Below are positions 22,277-30,766 of a DNA stretch of 64,000 nt, in pieces. The stretch is from contig NZ_JAGXFD010000001.1 of the NCBI RefSeq assembly GCF_020148005.1, forward strand, positions 2,679,583-2,743,582, written 5' to 3'. The position numbers were made by a program, and so were the translations under genes. The notes under the pieces were generated by a model, which had not been told where the DNA came from, ran no database searches, and was given only the letters and a program-made list of their open reading frames with translations. Numbering within the stretch: position 1 is the stretch's first letter; each line of letters starts with the position of its first letter. This stretch comes from Modicisalibacter tunisiensis. Lineage in GTDB: Bacteria > Pseudomonadota > Gammaproteobacteria > Pseudomonadales > Halomonadaceae.

Positions 22277-22600
22277 ATGCCCCACCCAGGACGCATTCGC
22301 AGGCGACTACGGCAGCTCATCATCCGCGAGCAGGCCAGACGAGCCCATCCGTCGCCGCACCGCAGGGCGGGAACGCACGCTACCCGCCAGCAGTTCCTGG
22401 AGGCCACCCGAAACGTCGGAGTCATCGTCGTGGCCACCTGCTTCACCGCCGGCTGGGTCATCACCAACCCGAGCGTCAACACGGATGGCGTCGGTTGGGG
22501 CGTGCTCATGGGGCTCGTGTTGATCTTCATCGGCGCGTTCGGCTATGGTTACGTGGAACGCGACAAGGCCTCCGACGAGCGAGGTAACCCTCATGAGTGA
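22277..22600 (+). CDS. Hypothetical small membrane protein (107 aa)
   Basis: 107 residues with an Arg-rich cytoplasmic N-terminus and two hydrophobic helices (VGVIVVATCFTAGWVIT and WGVLMGLVLIFIGAFGYGYV). No family recognised. The start has no clear ribosome site, so the real start may lie further in. It overlaps a second small membrane gene by 8 bases. Confidence 0.55.
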   Translation: MPHPGRIRRRLRQLIIREQARRAHPSPHRRAGTHATRQQFLEATRNVGVIVVATCFTAGWVITNPSVNTDGVGWGVLMGLVLIFIGAFGYGYVERDKASDERGNPHE

Positions 22601-22736
22601 ATGGATGCTGGCGAGCCTGCTTATGACGCTGGGCGTCGTCTCATGCCTCATGGTCTGGAGCCAGAACCGTGAGCGACACGGCAAGCTTTCCCTTCCCGAC
22701 AGCGTGCTCGACTGGATTGCCAGACATGTCGCCTGA
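22593..22736 (+). CDS. Very short membrane protein (47 aa)
   Basis: 47 residues, one hydrophobic helix (MLASLLMTLGVVSCLMVW) followed by a charged tail. ATG 22593 lies inside the end of the previous gene (overlap 8 bases) and a terminator follows. Function unknown; probably acts with its upstream partner. Confidence 0.5.
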   Translation: MSEWMLASLLMTLGVVSCLMVWSQNRERHGKLSLPDSVLDWIARHVA

Positions 22737-22782
22737 CGCTGACGGCACGCTGTGACAAGACAACACGCGGGAACAAGATAAC

Positions 22783-22813
22783 GAAGGGCTGCCAATGGCA
22801 GCCCTTCTTGTTT
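22783..22813. terminator. Rho-independent terminator between the membrane genes and hrpB
   Basis: GAAGGGCTGCC, a 3-base loop, GGCAGCCCTTC, then CTTGTTTG. An 11-bp stem at the convergent junction, so it may serve both strands. Confidence 0.75.
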
Positions 22814-22852
22814 GCCGCTCCTTTTTGCCCATGGCCCCTCACACCTCACCCA

Positions 22853-25294
22853 CTACAAATGCCGTTTGGTCCTCGCCGTGGGCGTGGCCGTGGCCGGATC
22901 GTCGGGCCAGGGATGCTTGGGATAGCGGCCCCGCATGTCCTTGCGTACCTCGAAATAGCCCTGGGCCCAGAAGCTGCCCAGGTCGCGGGTGACCTGCAGG
23001 GGGCGCCCCGCCGGCGAGAGCAGGTGCAGCAGCACCGGCACGCGCCCGCCGGCCAGCCGGGGCGTTTCCGCCAGCCCGAACAGCTCCTGAAGCTTGACCG
23101 CCAGTACCGGTTCGTCACCGGTGTAATCGAGCCGCACGCGTGAGCCGCTGGGCACGCGAAGATGGCTCGGCGCCAGGTCATCCAGCGCCTGCCGCCGGGG
23201 CCAGTCGAGCCGGTCGTGCAGAATCCGCGCGAACGGCAACGCATCGAGCCGGTCGAGCCGCCGTATCCCGCCAAGATACGGCAGCAGCCAGGTTTCCAGG
23301 CTCGCCAGCAGCGCCTCCTGTGACCAGTCGGGCCAGTCATCGCCGAGCGCACGTCGCAGCAGGGCGACGCGGGCGCACAGCTGCTGCGCTTCGCCATCCA
23401 GCGCCAGGTGCCCCCGACGCCGGACCGCCCTCAGCAGGGCCTCGTGAACGGCGTCTTCGGGCAGCTCCTGCAGGGGGCGCCGCGCCAGGATCAGTTCGCC
23501 CAAGGCTCTGACCTCCTCGCCCACCACGCGCGCCTCGGTGTCGTCCCACGTCAGACGGGGCCGGTAGTCGCGCGTCTCGGGGAACAGCGCGGCAAGCCGC
23601 TCGCTTTCGATCCGGGCCGCGCGGAAGATCCGGGCACCCTGAGCCCGACCGTCGAGGTCCACCGCGACCAGGGTCTCGGCATGGGCCAGCGGGTGGCGCT
23701 CGTCGAGCCAGGCCTGATTGCCCGCTGCCAGCTTGAAGCGCCCGGGCGCCTGGCGCAGCGCCACGCGCTCCGGGTAGGCCATGGCCAGCAGCTCGCCCAG
23801 CGGGGCCAGGGTGTCCACGCGCAACCCGCATCCCAGCCGATCGGCCAGACGCCGCGCCTCGCGGTACCAGTTCCCGGTCGGATCCTGCGCCTGACGTTCG
23901 GGGCGCCGCGCCACGACCGCCGCCAGATCGGGCTCGTCACCCGTCGCCCCGCGCCCCTCGAGCAGTGCCACCAGCCAGCAGGCCAGCGGCCGGGCGTCGA
24001 GCGGGCCGGCGCGTTCGAGCATCACGGCCAGCCGCGGGTGCGCCGGATGGCGCGCGCAGGCCCGCCCCAGCGCGGTCAGGTGGCGATGCTCGTCCAGCAC
24101 GCCCAGGCGCTGCAGCAGGGCCTGCCCCGCCGTCAACGCGGCGGCCGGCGGCGGTGTCACCCAGCGAAGCTGGCCGGCGTCGTCGATCCCCCAGCGGGCC
24201 AGCTCGAAGGCCAGCGGCGCCAGGTCTGCCTGCTGGATCTCGGGCTCGCCGTGGGCCGGCAGCGGCTGCTCCCGGGCCCAGAGCCGGTAACAGGCGCCGG
24301 GCCCCTGCCGCCCTGCCCGTCCCCGGCGCTGGTCGGCACTGGCCTGATTGACACGGCGCGTGGCCAGGCGCGTCAGGCCACGCCGAGCCTGGAAGACCGG
24401 CACGCGCTCGAAGCCGCTGTCGATGACGGTGTGCACCCCCTCCACCGTGACGCTGGATTCGGCAATCGCCGTGGCCAGGACGATGCGCCGCCGACCTTCG
24501 GGATCACGGGCGATCGCCTGCTGCTGGGTGTCGATCGGCAGGCGCCCGTGCAGTTCGCGTACCACCACGCCGTCGGGAAGCGGCTCGAGCTCCCGGGCCA
24601 GGCGCCGAATCTCGCCGACACCGGGCAGGATGACCAGCAGGTCTCCCGCTTCGCGGTCGAGCGCCTCGCGCACGACTTGGGCCTGCTCCCGCGCCGCGAC
24701 GTCACGGGCGTCGAGGGGGCGGTAGTGCGTCGTCACCGGGAACTGCCGTCCGGGGCATTCGATGAGCGCCGCCTCGCCCAGCACTGCCTGCAGGGCCTGG
24801 ACGTCGAGGGTGGCCGACATGACCAGCAGCCGCAGGTCGTCGCGCAGCCCGGTCTGGGCATCCAGCGCCAGGGCCAGCCCCAGGTCCGTCTCCAGGCTGC
24901 GCTCGTGAAACTCGTCGAAGAGCAGCCCGGCGACGCCCTCGAGCAGCGGATCGTCCTGGAGCAGGCGCGTCAGCACGCCCTGGGTGACCACCTCCAGGCG
25001 CGTCGCCTCGCTGGTGCGGCTTTCACCGCGCATGCGATAGCCGACCGTCTGTCCCACCGGTTCACCGAGTTGCGCGGCCATGTGGCGAGCGGCCAGTCGG
25101 GCGGCGACACGCCGGGGCTCCAGCAGCAATAGCTTGCCACCGCGACACCACTCGGCGTCGAGCAGGGCCAGCGGCACTCGCGTGGTCTTGCCGGCCCCGG
25201 GCTCGGCGATCAGGATCGCGCGGGTATGCGTTGCCAGCGCGTGCTGGATGTCATCGAGGCGGGACTCGATGGGAAGGTCTTGCGGCACTCTCAT
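22853..25294 (-). CDS. hrpB: ATP-dependent helicase HrpB
   Basis: 813 residues, the usual HrpB length. DEAH-box motifs are intact: Walker A EPGAGKTTRVPLA, DEFH in LLFDEFHERSLE, SAT in VMSATLD, and motif VI QRRGRAGRQGPGACYRLW; the HrpB-specific C-terminal domain follows. HrpB is a putative RNA helicase of uncertain substrate in E. coli. Single-gene transcript, separated from both neighbours. Confidence 0.94.
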   Translation of the reverse strand: MRVPQDLPIESRLDDIQHALATHTRAILIAEPGAGKTTRVPLALLDAEWCRGGKLLLLEPRRVAARLAARHMAAQLGEPVGQTVGYRMRGESRTSEATRLEVVTQGVLTRLLQDDPLLEGVAGLLFDEFHERSLETDLGLALALDAQTGLRDDLRLLVMSATLDVQALQAVLGEAALIECPGRQFPVTTHYRPLDARDVAAREQAQVVREALDREAGDLLVILPGVGEIRRLARELEPLPDGVVVRELHGRLPIDTQQQAIARDPEGRRRIVLATAIAESSVTVEGVHTVIDSGFERVPVFQARRGLTRLATRRVNQASADQRRGRAGRQGPGACYRLWAREQPLPAHGEPEIQQADLAPLAFELARWGIDDAGQLRWVTPPPAAALTAGQALLQRLGVLDEHRHLTALGRACARHPAHPRLAVMLERAGPLDARPLACWLVALLEGRGATGDEPDLAAVVARRPERQAQDPTGNWYREARRLADRLGCGLRVDTLAPLGELLAMAYPERVALRQAPGRFKLAAGNQAWLDERHPLAHAETLVAVDLDGRAQGARIFRAARIESERLAALFPETRDYRPRLTWDDTEARVVGEEVRALGELILARRPLQELPEDAVHEALLRAVRRRGHLALDGEAQQLCARVALLRRALGDDWPDWSQEALLASLETWLLPYLGGIRRLDRLDALPFARILHDRLDWPRRQALDDLAPSHLRVPSGSRVRLDYTGDEPVLAVKLQELFGLAETPRLAGGRVPVLLHLLSPAGRPLQVTRDLGSFWAQGYFEVRKDMRGRYPKHPWPDDPATATPTARTKRHL

Positions 25295-25443
25295 GGTCTC
25301 GTCGTCTCTCGCCAGGCTGCCGGGGTGCGACCATGGTACACACTGTCCGCCCTCGGTGGCGGTTGCGCCCGGTGTGTCACGCTTTGTATCGTCGGCGGTT
25401 CACCCACGAATAACGCATTCCATAATGCCCTGCAGGTGATGAT

Positions 25444-25704
25444 ATGCCCGTGTACGCAGTGAACTACGATCTTCAGCGCCCCGATGCCTACGATGGCTTC
25501 TACGATATCCTCGAGTCCGTGCCTCACGTTAGCGTCATGGATGGCTTCTGGCTGCTCGAGACCGAGGGCGACGCCGGTGCCCTGCGCGACCGGCTCAAGG
25601 CCCAGGTCCATCAGGATGATGCCATCTTCGTGATGCATGTCGACGAGGACTGGGCCGGGGCCGGCACGCGCTGCGGCGCCTGGCTGAATGCCGAGGCACG
25701 TTGA
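25444..25704 (+). CDS. SinR/Cas2-like ferredoxin-fold small protein (86 aa)
   Basis: 86 residues. The start MPVYAVNYDLQRPDAYDGFYDILES, the central FWLLETEGDAGALRDRLKAQ and DDAIFVMHVDEDW form the beta-alpha-beta-beta-alpha-beta pattern of stand-alone Cas2/VapD/SinR-like proteins. There are no other cas genes or CRISPR repeats in the window. GATG spacing gives no clear ribosome site, but the ATG is the first in frame. Nuclease activity is possible but not shown. Confidence 0.75.
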   Translation: MPVYAVNYDLQRPDAYDGFYDILESVPHVSVMDGFWLLETEGDAGALRDRLKAQVHQDDAIFVMHVDEDWAGAGTRCGAWLNAEAR

Positions 25705-25787
25705 CGCAGGTTATGGACCGGATGCCGGGGGTGGCGCCTATGGTGCCACTCTGGAAATGCCATTCCCTCATGCAGGCAGGAGACCCC

Positions 25788-25997
25788 ATGTTGCAGCAAG
25801 CCCTGTCCGTCCGCGAGCTTCGGGGCTCGTCGGATGACACCACCACGCGTTACGAACTCTACGACAGCGACACCGGCACGCCGCTGGGTACCTTTCCCAG
25901 CCAGGCCGCGGCTCAGGACGAGATGGCTCGTCTGAAGGCCTCGAACCGTGCCGCGCTCGCCCCAGCCGAGGGTCGGGAGGACCCGGGCACCGGCTGA
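25788..25997 (+). CDS. Hypothetical small protein (69 aa)
   Basis: 69 residues from ATG 25788, chosen for AGGAG 7 bases upstream. Contains TRYELYDSDTGTPLGTFPSQAAAQDEMARLKA, a compact beta-alpha pattern seen in small stand-alone proteins of unknown role. No signal peptide or membrane part. Confidence 0.65.
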   Translation: MLQQALSVRELRGSSDDTTTRYELYDSDTGTPLGTFPSQAAAQDEMARLKASNRAALAPAEGREDPGTG

Positions 25998-26015
25998 ATC
26001 GCTCCCGGCGACGCC

Positions 26016-27722
26016 TCAGTAGAGGCGCAGCCCCACCCGGGTCACCCGATTGCCCTGCATCTCGCTGACCACCCAGTGAATCCCGTGCCAGTCGACGTCG
26101 TCGCCGATCACGGGATGCCCCCCCACCCGCAGCGACATGAACTCGCCCAGCGTCATCTCATGCTCCCCCGGGCTGAGCGTCAGCCCGTAGGCATCCGCGA
26201 CATCGCGCATCAGCGCCTGGCCGTCCAGGGTGAAGGTGCCGAAGAAGGCGCGCTCCTGCTTGAGCCGGGCGTCGCCATTGAACAGCCGGTTGAGGGCCGG
26301 GAGGTCGGCGCTGCGGCCGATCACGCAGAGCACGTCGCCCAGCCGCAATCGGGTGCTGCCCTTGGGATGGAGCATGGTGCGCTGGCGAAACAGCGCCGAG
26401 ATCAGGGCGCCGGAAGGGAAGCGCAGCAGGCGGATGGGCACGTCCTCGAGGGCGTCGTTTTCCACCTGGTAGACGAACATCTCGTAGTCGTTTTCCGGCA
26501 GCACCCCCAGGGGGCCGCGCCGATTGGGGGTGACCCGTGGCGGAATCTGGACCCGGGTCCAGCGTGCCACCAGCGACAGGGTGCCGCCCTGGACCAGCAG
26601 CGACATCAGCACGGCGAAGAAGGCGATGTTGAAGTAGACCGCGGCGTTCTCGACCCCGCCGATGACCGGAAAGATCGCCAGCACGATCGGCACCGCACCG
26701 CGCAGGCCGACCCAGGCGATGAAGATCACCTCGCGCCACCGGAAGCGGAAGAACGGCTTGATGGCCAGCACCACGGCCAAGGGGCGGGCCAGGAAGATCA
26801 GCACGAACGACAGCGCCGCGCCGGGCAGCGCATAGGACAGCATCTCCCGCGGGCTGACCAGCAGGCCCAGCACCAGGAACAGGCCGATCTGGCTCAGCCA
26901 GGCGAAACCGTCGTGCACGGGCAGGATGAAGTTGAGGTGACGTCCGGGACGGTTGCCGATCATCAGGCCGGTCAGGTAGATGGCCAGAAAGCCGCTGCCG
27001 CCCAGGGCGCTGGTCACGCCGAACACGCACAGCCCCAGGCCCAGGGTCAGCAACGAATAGAGGCCGGGGGCCAGGTCCAGCCAGCTCAGCAGCCGGGCGA
27101 TCAGCCAGCCGGCGCCCACGCCGACCGCCAGCCCCAGACCGAACTGGTTGACGAACATGCCCAGGGTATCGAGCGGCCCGCCGATCTCGCCGGTCAGCAG
27201 CGCGACCAGGGTCAGGGTCAGGAAGATCGCCATGGGGTCGTTGGTACCCGACTCGATCTCCAGGGTCGCGCCCACGCGCTCGTTGAGGTTGACGCCCTGC
27301 CCGCTCAGCATCGAGAACACCGCCGCGGCATCGGTGGAGCCGACGATCGCGCCGACCAGCAGGCCCTCTGCCGGCGTCAGGTCCAGCAGCCAGGTGGCGA
27401 ACAGGCCGACGATGCCGCTGGTCAGGAAGACCCCGATGGTGGCCAGCGACAGCGCCGGCTTGAACCCCACGCGGAAGGTCTTGAGCCGGGTGCGCAGGCC
27501 GCCGTCGAGCAGGATCAGCGCCAGGGCCAGGTTGCCGATCAGAAAGGCCAGCGGGTAGTTGTCGAACTCGATGCCCAGCAGGCCGTCCTCGCCGACCAGC
27601 ATCCCCAGGGCGAGGAAGATCAACAGCAGCGGCACGCCGAACAGCGACGAGAGCCGGCTGGCCAGAATGCTCAGGGCCAGCAGGGAGCCGCCGAAGAGAA
27701 ACAGGGTATTGACGCTATCCAT
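26016..27722 (-). CDS. nhaP2: Potassium/proton antiporter, NhaP2/CvrA family
   Basis: 568 residues, as in NhaP2 (about 575). Starts MDSVNTLFLFGGSLLALSIL, has about 12 transmembrane helices of the CPA1 exchanger fold with the ion-site region ESGTNDPMAIFLTL, then a cytoplasmic TrkA-C domain (LPENDYEMFVYQVENDALEDVPIRLLRF) and a C-terminal CorC/HlyC-like domain. Such proteins export K+ or Na+ in exchange for H+ and protect from osmotic downshift, apt for a halophile. The 43-codon upstream extension of the frame lacks a start signal. Confidence 0.93.
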   Translation of the reverse strand: MDSVNTLFLFGGSLLALSILASRLSSLFGVPLLLIFLALGMLVGEDGLLGIEFDNYPLAFLIGNLALALILLDGGLRTRLKTFRVGFKPALSLATIGVFLTSGIVGLFATWLLDLTPAEGLLVGAIVGSTDAAAVFSMLSGQGVNLNERVGATLEIESGTNDPMAIFLTLTLVALLTGEIGGPLDTLGMFVNQFGLGLAVGVGAGWLIARLLSWLDLAPGLYSLLTLGLGLCVFGVTSALGGSGFLAIYLTGLMIGNRPGRHLNFILPVHDGFAWLSQIGLFLVLGLLVSPREMLSYALPGAALSFVLIFLARPLAVVLAIKPFFRFRWREVIFIAWVGLRGAVPIVLAIFPVIGGVENAAVYFNIAFFAVLMSLLVQGGTLSLVARWTRVQIPPRVTPNRRGPLGVLPENDYEMFVYQVENDALEDVPIRLLRFPSGALISALFRQRTMLHPKGSTRLRLGDVLCVIGRSADLPALNRLFNGDARLKQERAFFGTFTLDGQALMRDVADAYGLTLSPGEHEMTLGEFMSLRVGGHPVIGDDVDWHGIHWVVSEMQGNRVTRVGLRLY

Positions 27723-27873
27723 GGCCGATCCTTGCCCAGACAGAACGCCATTATGCCATGGTCGTAGAAGCGTGAGCAGGTGGCTGCCCTTCTGGCCTCT
27801 CCCGGACGGCAAGGATAGACTGGTTCGCCGCCCGTTCGGCGGGCGTCTCATCGCGATCTACAAGGAACCCTTC

Positions 27874-29022
27874 ATGCTGGAGCGACGCCTTTCGACACTC
27901 CTGATGAGTGTCTGGCTGGTGATCAGCCCCTCGGTACTGGCGGCGACCACGGTCGACGCCGGTGCCGCCTCCTCGGCACGGCAGGTCGCCGGTTTTGAAA
28001 CGGCGCCGGCAGCGCCCCTCCAAGACAACCCCCTGCTCCGTCAGCTGGCCGAGGGCACCGAAGCGGCCTTTCTCGCCGCCCCGGATGAGCCGTATTTCAC
28101 CCGCAGCGAGCCGGAACCGATCACGCCGCCGCCGACGCACACCCTGCGCGTGATGCTGGACTGGTACATCAATCCCTATCACGCGCCGCTGATCGTGGCC
28201 CGGGAACGCGGGCTCTTCGACCGCGAGGGGCTCGACGTGACCCTCTCGGCCCCGGCCGACCCCAGCGTGCCGGCCAAGCTGGTCGCCGCCGACCGGGCGG
28301 AGCTGGCGCTGACATCGCAGCCGACCCTGCATCATCTGGTCGCCAGGGGCATGCCGCTGGTCAGGGTCGCCACCCTGATCCCGCTGCCCCTGAGCGGCTT
28401 GCTGGTGCGCGATGATGCCGGCATCGACTCGCTGGCCCGGCTCAAGGGCAAGACGATCGGCTATGCCACCGAGAGCGTGGCCCAGGTCTACCTCGATGCC
28501 CTGCTCGATCAGCAGCCGCTGACCGCCAATGACGTGACGCTCAAGCCGCTCGACTTCGCCCTGGGCCGGGCGCTGGCCGATGGGGACGTCGACGCGATCA
28601 TCGCCCCCCTGCGGCCGACCGAGCGTGACGGCCTGGCCAGACAGGGCGTGGCGACCCATGAACTGACCACCGAGGACAGCGGGCTGCCGCTGTACGATGC
28701 GCTGATCATCGTGGCCAATCGCGACACGCTCGCTCAGCACCGCCGCGATATCTCGCATTTCCTGAAGGCCCTGGAGCAGGCCACCGTGTGGATCATCCAG
28801 CACCCCGACGCGGCCTGGAACCTGATCCGCAAGGCCGAGCCGGCACTGGACACGACGGCCAATGCCGATGCCTGGCCGAACGTGGTGCGCTACTTCGCGC
28901 TGCGCCCGGCCCTGCTCCAGCCGGAGCGCTACCGTGGCTTCGAGCGCTATCTGAACAAGCGGGGGCTGCGGGACGAGGTCACGCCGTTGTCGAATCTCGC
29001 GGTCGAACTGGACACGCCGTGA
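27874..29022 (+). CDS. ABC transporter substrate-binding protein, NMT1/ThiY-like
   Basis: 382 residues, ATG 27874 with AAGGA 7 bases upstream. N-terminal signal peptide (hydrophobic LLMSVWLVISPSVLAA), a Ser/Pro-rich linker to about residue 85, then the periplasmic-binding fold with HTLRVMLDWYINPYHAPLIVARERGLF, the signature of pyrimidine (HMP/FAMP) binding proteins. No permease or ATPase gene is adjacent, so it is an orphan receptor. The long linker is unusual and suggests a tethered protein. Ligand could also be a sulfonate or nitrate-like compound. Confidence 0.82.
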   Translation: MLERRLSTLLMSVWLVISPSVLAATTVDAGAASSARQVAGFETAPAAPLQDNPLLRQLAEGTEAAFLAAPDEPYFTRSEPEPITPPPTHTLRVMLDWYINPYHAPLIVARERGLFDREGLDVTLSAPADPSVPAKLVAADRAELALTSQPTLHHLVARGMPLVRVATLIPLPLSGLLVRDDAGIDSLARLKGKTIGYATESVAQVYLDALLDQQPLTANDVTLKPLDFALGRALADGDVDAIIAPLRPTERDGLARQGVATHELTTEDSGLPLYDALIIVANRDTLAQHRRDISHFLKALEQATVWIIQHPDAAWNLIRKAEPALDTTANADAWPNVVRYFALRPALLQPERYRGFERYLNKRGLRDEVTPLSNLAVELDTP

Positions 29023-29097
29023 ACTCGACCACCTGGCGTCCGACACGCCGCCCGTGACAAGCCCCTCACGGACGGTGTCTCGCCAGCCGACGGGGGA

Positions 29098-29886
29098 TCA
29101 GTGTGACTCGCCCGCCTCCAGGAAGGCATCCACCGCCTCGCGGAACGGCTTGGGCACCTCGGCATGGACCCAATGGCCGGCCTCGAGAGTGACGATCTCG
29201 ACATTCGGCAGGATGGCACGCAGGGCCGGCAGGGTGCTGTCCGGTACATAGGGCGATTGGGCGCCGCGGATCTCCAGCGCCGGTCCTTCGTAGGGGCTGT
29301 CGCCGGCGGGCACGTCGATGATGGCGTCATAGTCGGCGGCGATCTCGTCGAGGCCGACCCGCCAGCGCATGACGCCGCCCTCCCGCACCAGATTGGTGGC
29401 CAGGAACAGCCGGGTGGCCGAGCTGTCGATCTCCTCGGCCATCAGGGCATCGGCCTCCTGGCGCGATGCGGGTCGGCTACGCTCGACGCGGCGCATGGCG
29501 GCGAAGATGCTGTCATGGCCATGTTCATAGGCGATCGGCGCGATGTCGGCCACGATCAGCGAGGCGACGCGTCGTGGCGCCAGGCGTGCCACGCTCATGG
29601 CGACCTTGCCGCCCATCGAGTGTCCCAGCAGGTCGCAGTCCGTGATCTGCAGCCGGTCCAGCAGCGCGATCACGTCATCGGCCATGGCGGCATAGCTCAT
29701 GCCCGCCACGTGAGGCGAACGGCCGTGGTTGCGCAGGTCGACGGCCACGACCCGGCGCCGGCGCTGCCACTGCTTGGCATGAGAGCGCCAGTTGTCGGCG
29801 CTGCCGAACAGACCGTGCAGGATCACCAGCGGGCGCGTGTCTTCCGGGCCATCCGCCTGATAATGAAGCTCGACGGTGTCACTCAT
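29098..29886 (-). CDS. ybfF: Alpha/beta-hydrolase, YbfF-like esterase
   Basis: 262 residues with the alpha/beta-hydrolase features HGLFGSADNW (oxyanion region), nucleophile Ser in LLGHSMGGKVAM, and the catalytic His in LEAGHWVHAEVP. Closest by pattern to YbfF, an acyl-CoA/short-ester hydrolase (DLRNHGRSPH is typical). Stand-alone cytoplasmic enzyme; the natural substrate is unknown. Confidence 0.88.
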   Translation of the reverse strand: MSDTVELHYQADGPEDTRPLVILHGLFGSADNWRSHAKQWQRRRRVVAVDLRNHGRSPHVAGMSYAAMADDVIALLDRLQITDCDLLGHSMGGKVAMSVARLAPRRVASLIVADIAPIAYEHGHDSIFAAMRRVERSRPASRQEADALMAEEIDSSATRLFLATNLVREGGVMRWRVGLDEIAADYDAIIDVPAGDSPYEGPALEIRGAQSPYVPDSTLPALRAILPNVEIVTLEAGHWVHAEVPKPFREAVDAFLEAGESH

Positions 29887-29949
29887 GGAGGTCCTCCCCT
29901 TGCGGTCGCGGGATGATGGGCCGCCCCGCGGATGCGAGGCGACGACAAG

Positions 29950-30615
29950 TCAGATGCCCTCTCGTGTAGGCTGTGCGCCCCAGGACAGCAGCCGGCGAGT
30001 CAGGACACCCAGCAGCAGGCCGTACATGGGCAGGAACAGCAACAGCGAGATGGTCAGCTTGACGGCGTAGTCCACCCAGGCGATCTCGACCCAGTGACTG
30101 GCCATGAAGGCGTCCGGGCCATGATGGAAGGCAATCGCGAAGAAGGCGAAGGTGTCCGCCAGGTTGCCGAACAGCGTCGAGACCGCCGGAGCCACCCACC
30201 AGCGCGCACTGCGCCGCAGGCGATCGAAGACCTGGATGTCCAGCAACTGCCCGATCACGTAGGCCATGAAGCTGGCCAGGGCGATCCGCGCCACGAACAG
30301 GTTGAAGGTGCCCAGGGCGGCCAGGCTGCGGAACTCCCCCTTCTCGAACAGTACCGAGAGCAGATAGGAGATCACCAGCGCCGGCAGCATGACCCGCGCG
30401 ATGATGCGGCGTGCCGAGGTCTTGCCGAACAGACGCACGGTCAGGTCGGTGGCCAGGAAGATGAACGGGAAGCTGAAGGCGCCCCAGGTGGTGTGCAGGC
30501 CGCCCATGGTGAACGGCAGTTGCACCAGGTAATTGCTGGCGGTGATGACCAGGATGTGAAAGGCGGCCAGAGCGGTCAGACAGCGACGGTACTGGCCGGG
30601 ACTCAGTGACAGCAT
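29950..30615 (-). CDS. yhhQ: Queuosine precursor transporter (YhhQ/COG1738)
   Basis: 221 residues from ATG 30615 (MLSLSPGQYRR). About six transmembrane helices with the VUT/YhhQ pattern: ITASNYLVQLPF, FPFIFLATDLTVRLFGKTSARRII, GNLADTFAFFAIAF. It imports 7-cyano- or 7-aminomethyl-7-deazaguanine for queuosine synthesis. The leader holds a candidate preQ1 element whose 3' part contains the ribosome-binding site AAGGA, so translation would be shut by ligand. Confidence 0.92.
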   Translation of the reverse strand: MLSLSPGQYRRCLTALAAFHILVITASNYLVQLPFTMGGLHTTWGAFSFPFIFLATDLTVRLFGKTSARRIIARVMLPALVISYLLSVLFEKGEFRSLAALGTFNLFVARIALASFMAYVIGQLLDIQVFDRLRRSARWWVAPAVSTLFGNLADTFAFFAIAFHHGPDAFMASHWVEIAWVDYAVKLTISLLLFLPMYGLLLGVLTRRLLSWGAQPTREGI

Positions 30616-30623
30616 GCGACAGG

Positions 30624-30670
30624 CATCCTTTTTGGGTGATGGCACGAGGGGTGAGGGAACCCTCGGGTGC
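30624..30670 (-). promoter_or_regulatory. Candidate preQ1-I-like riboswitch in the yhhQ leader
   Basis: On the minus strand CGAGGG-UUCCCUCAC-CCCUCG is a 6-bp stem with a 9-base loop, followed downstream by CCCAAAAAGGA, whose GGA can pair with the UCC in the loop to make the pseudoknot and hide the Shine-Dalgarno. This matches the preQ1-I plan (GAGG-UUC...ACCCUC, A-rich tail). The linker between stem and A-tract (11 bases) is longer than in known preQ1-I RNAs, so the call is tentative. Confidence 0.45.
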
Positions 30671-30704
30671 GGACCTGCCGGCCCGCGGCAGTTCAGGGGC
30701 GCGA

Positions 30705-30710
30705 ATTATA
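30705..30710 (-). promoter_or_regulatory. -10 box of the yhhQ promoter
   Basis: Perfect TATAAT on the minus strand, about 35 bases before the candidate riboswitch stem. No good -35 hexamer is visible. Confidence 0.45.
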
Positions 30711-30766
30711 CGCGAAATCGATCGTGACGTCGTGGCATGTGCCTGTCGAACCGGGGCCGACAAGCG

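Noticed and set aside
22189..22530. 113-codon minus-strand frame
   Set aside because: Opposite the small membrane gene, with no ribosome site or domain; the plus-strand frame has coherent membrane helices and coupled partner.
26076..27767. 563-codon plus-strand frame opposite nhaP2
   Set aside because: Antisense shadow of membrane helices; very Gln/Asp/Gly rich and lacks any known fold.
27799..27873. TPP riboswitch ahead of the ThiY-like gene
   Set aside because: No CUGAGA core or paired arms; only a short CGCCCG/CGGGCG hairpin is present.
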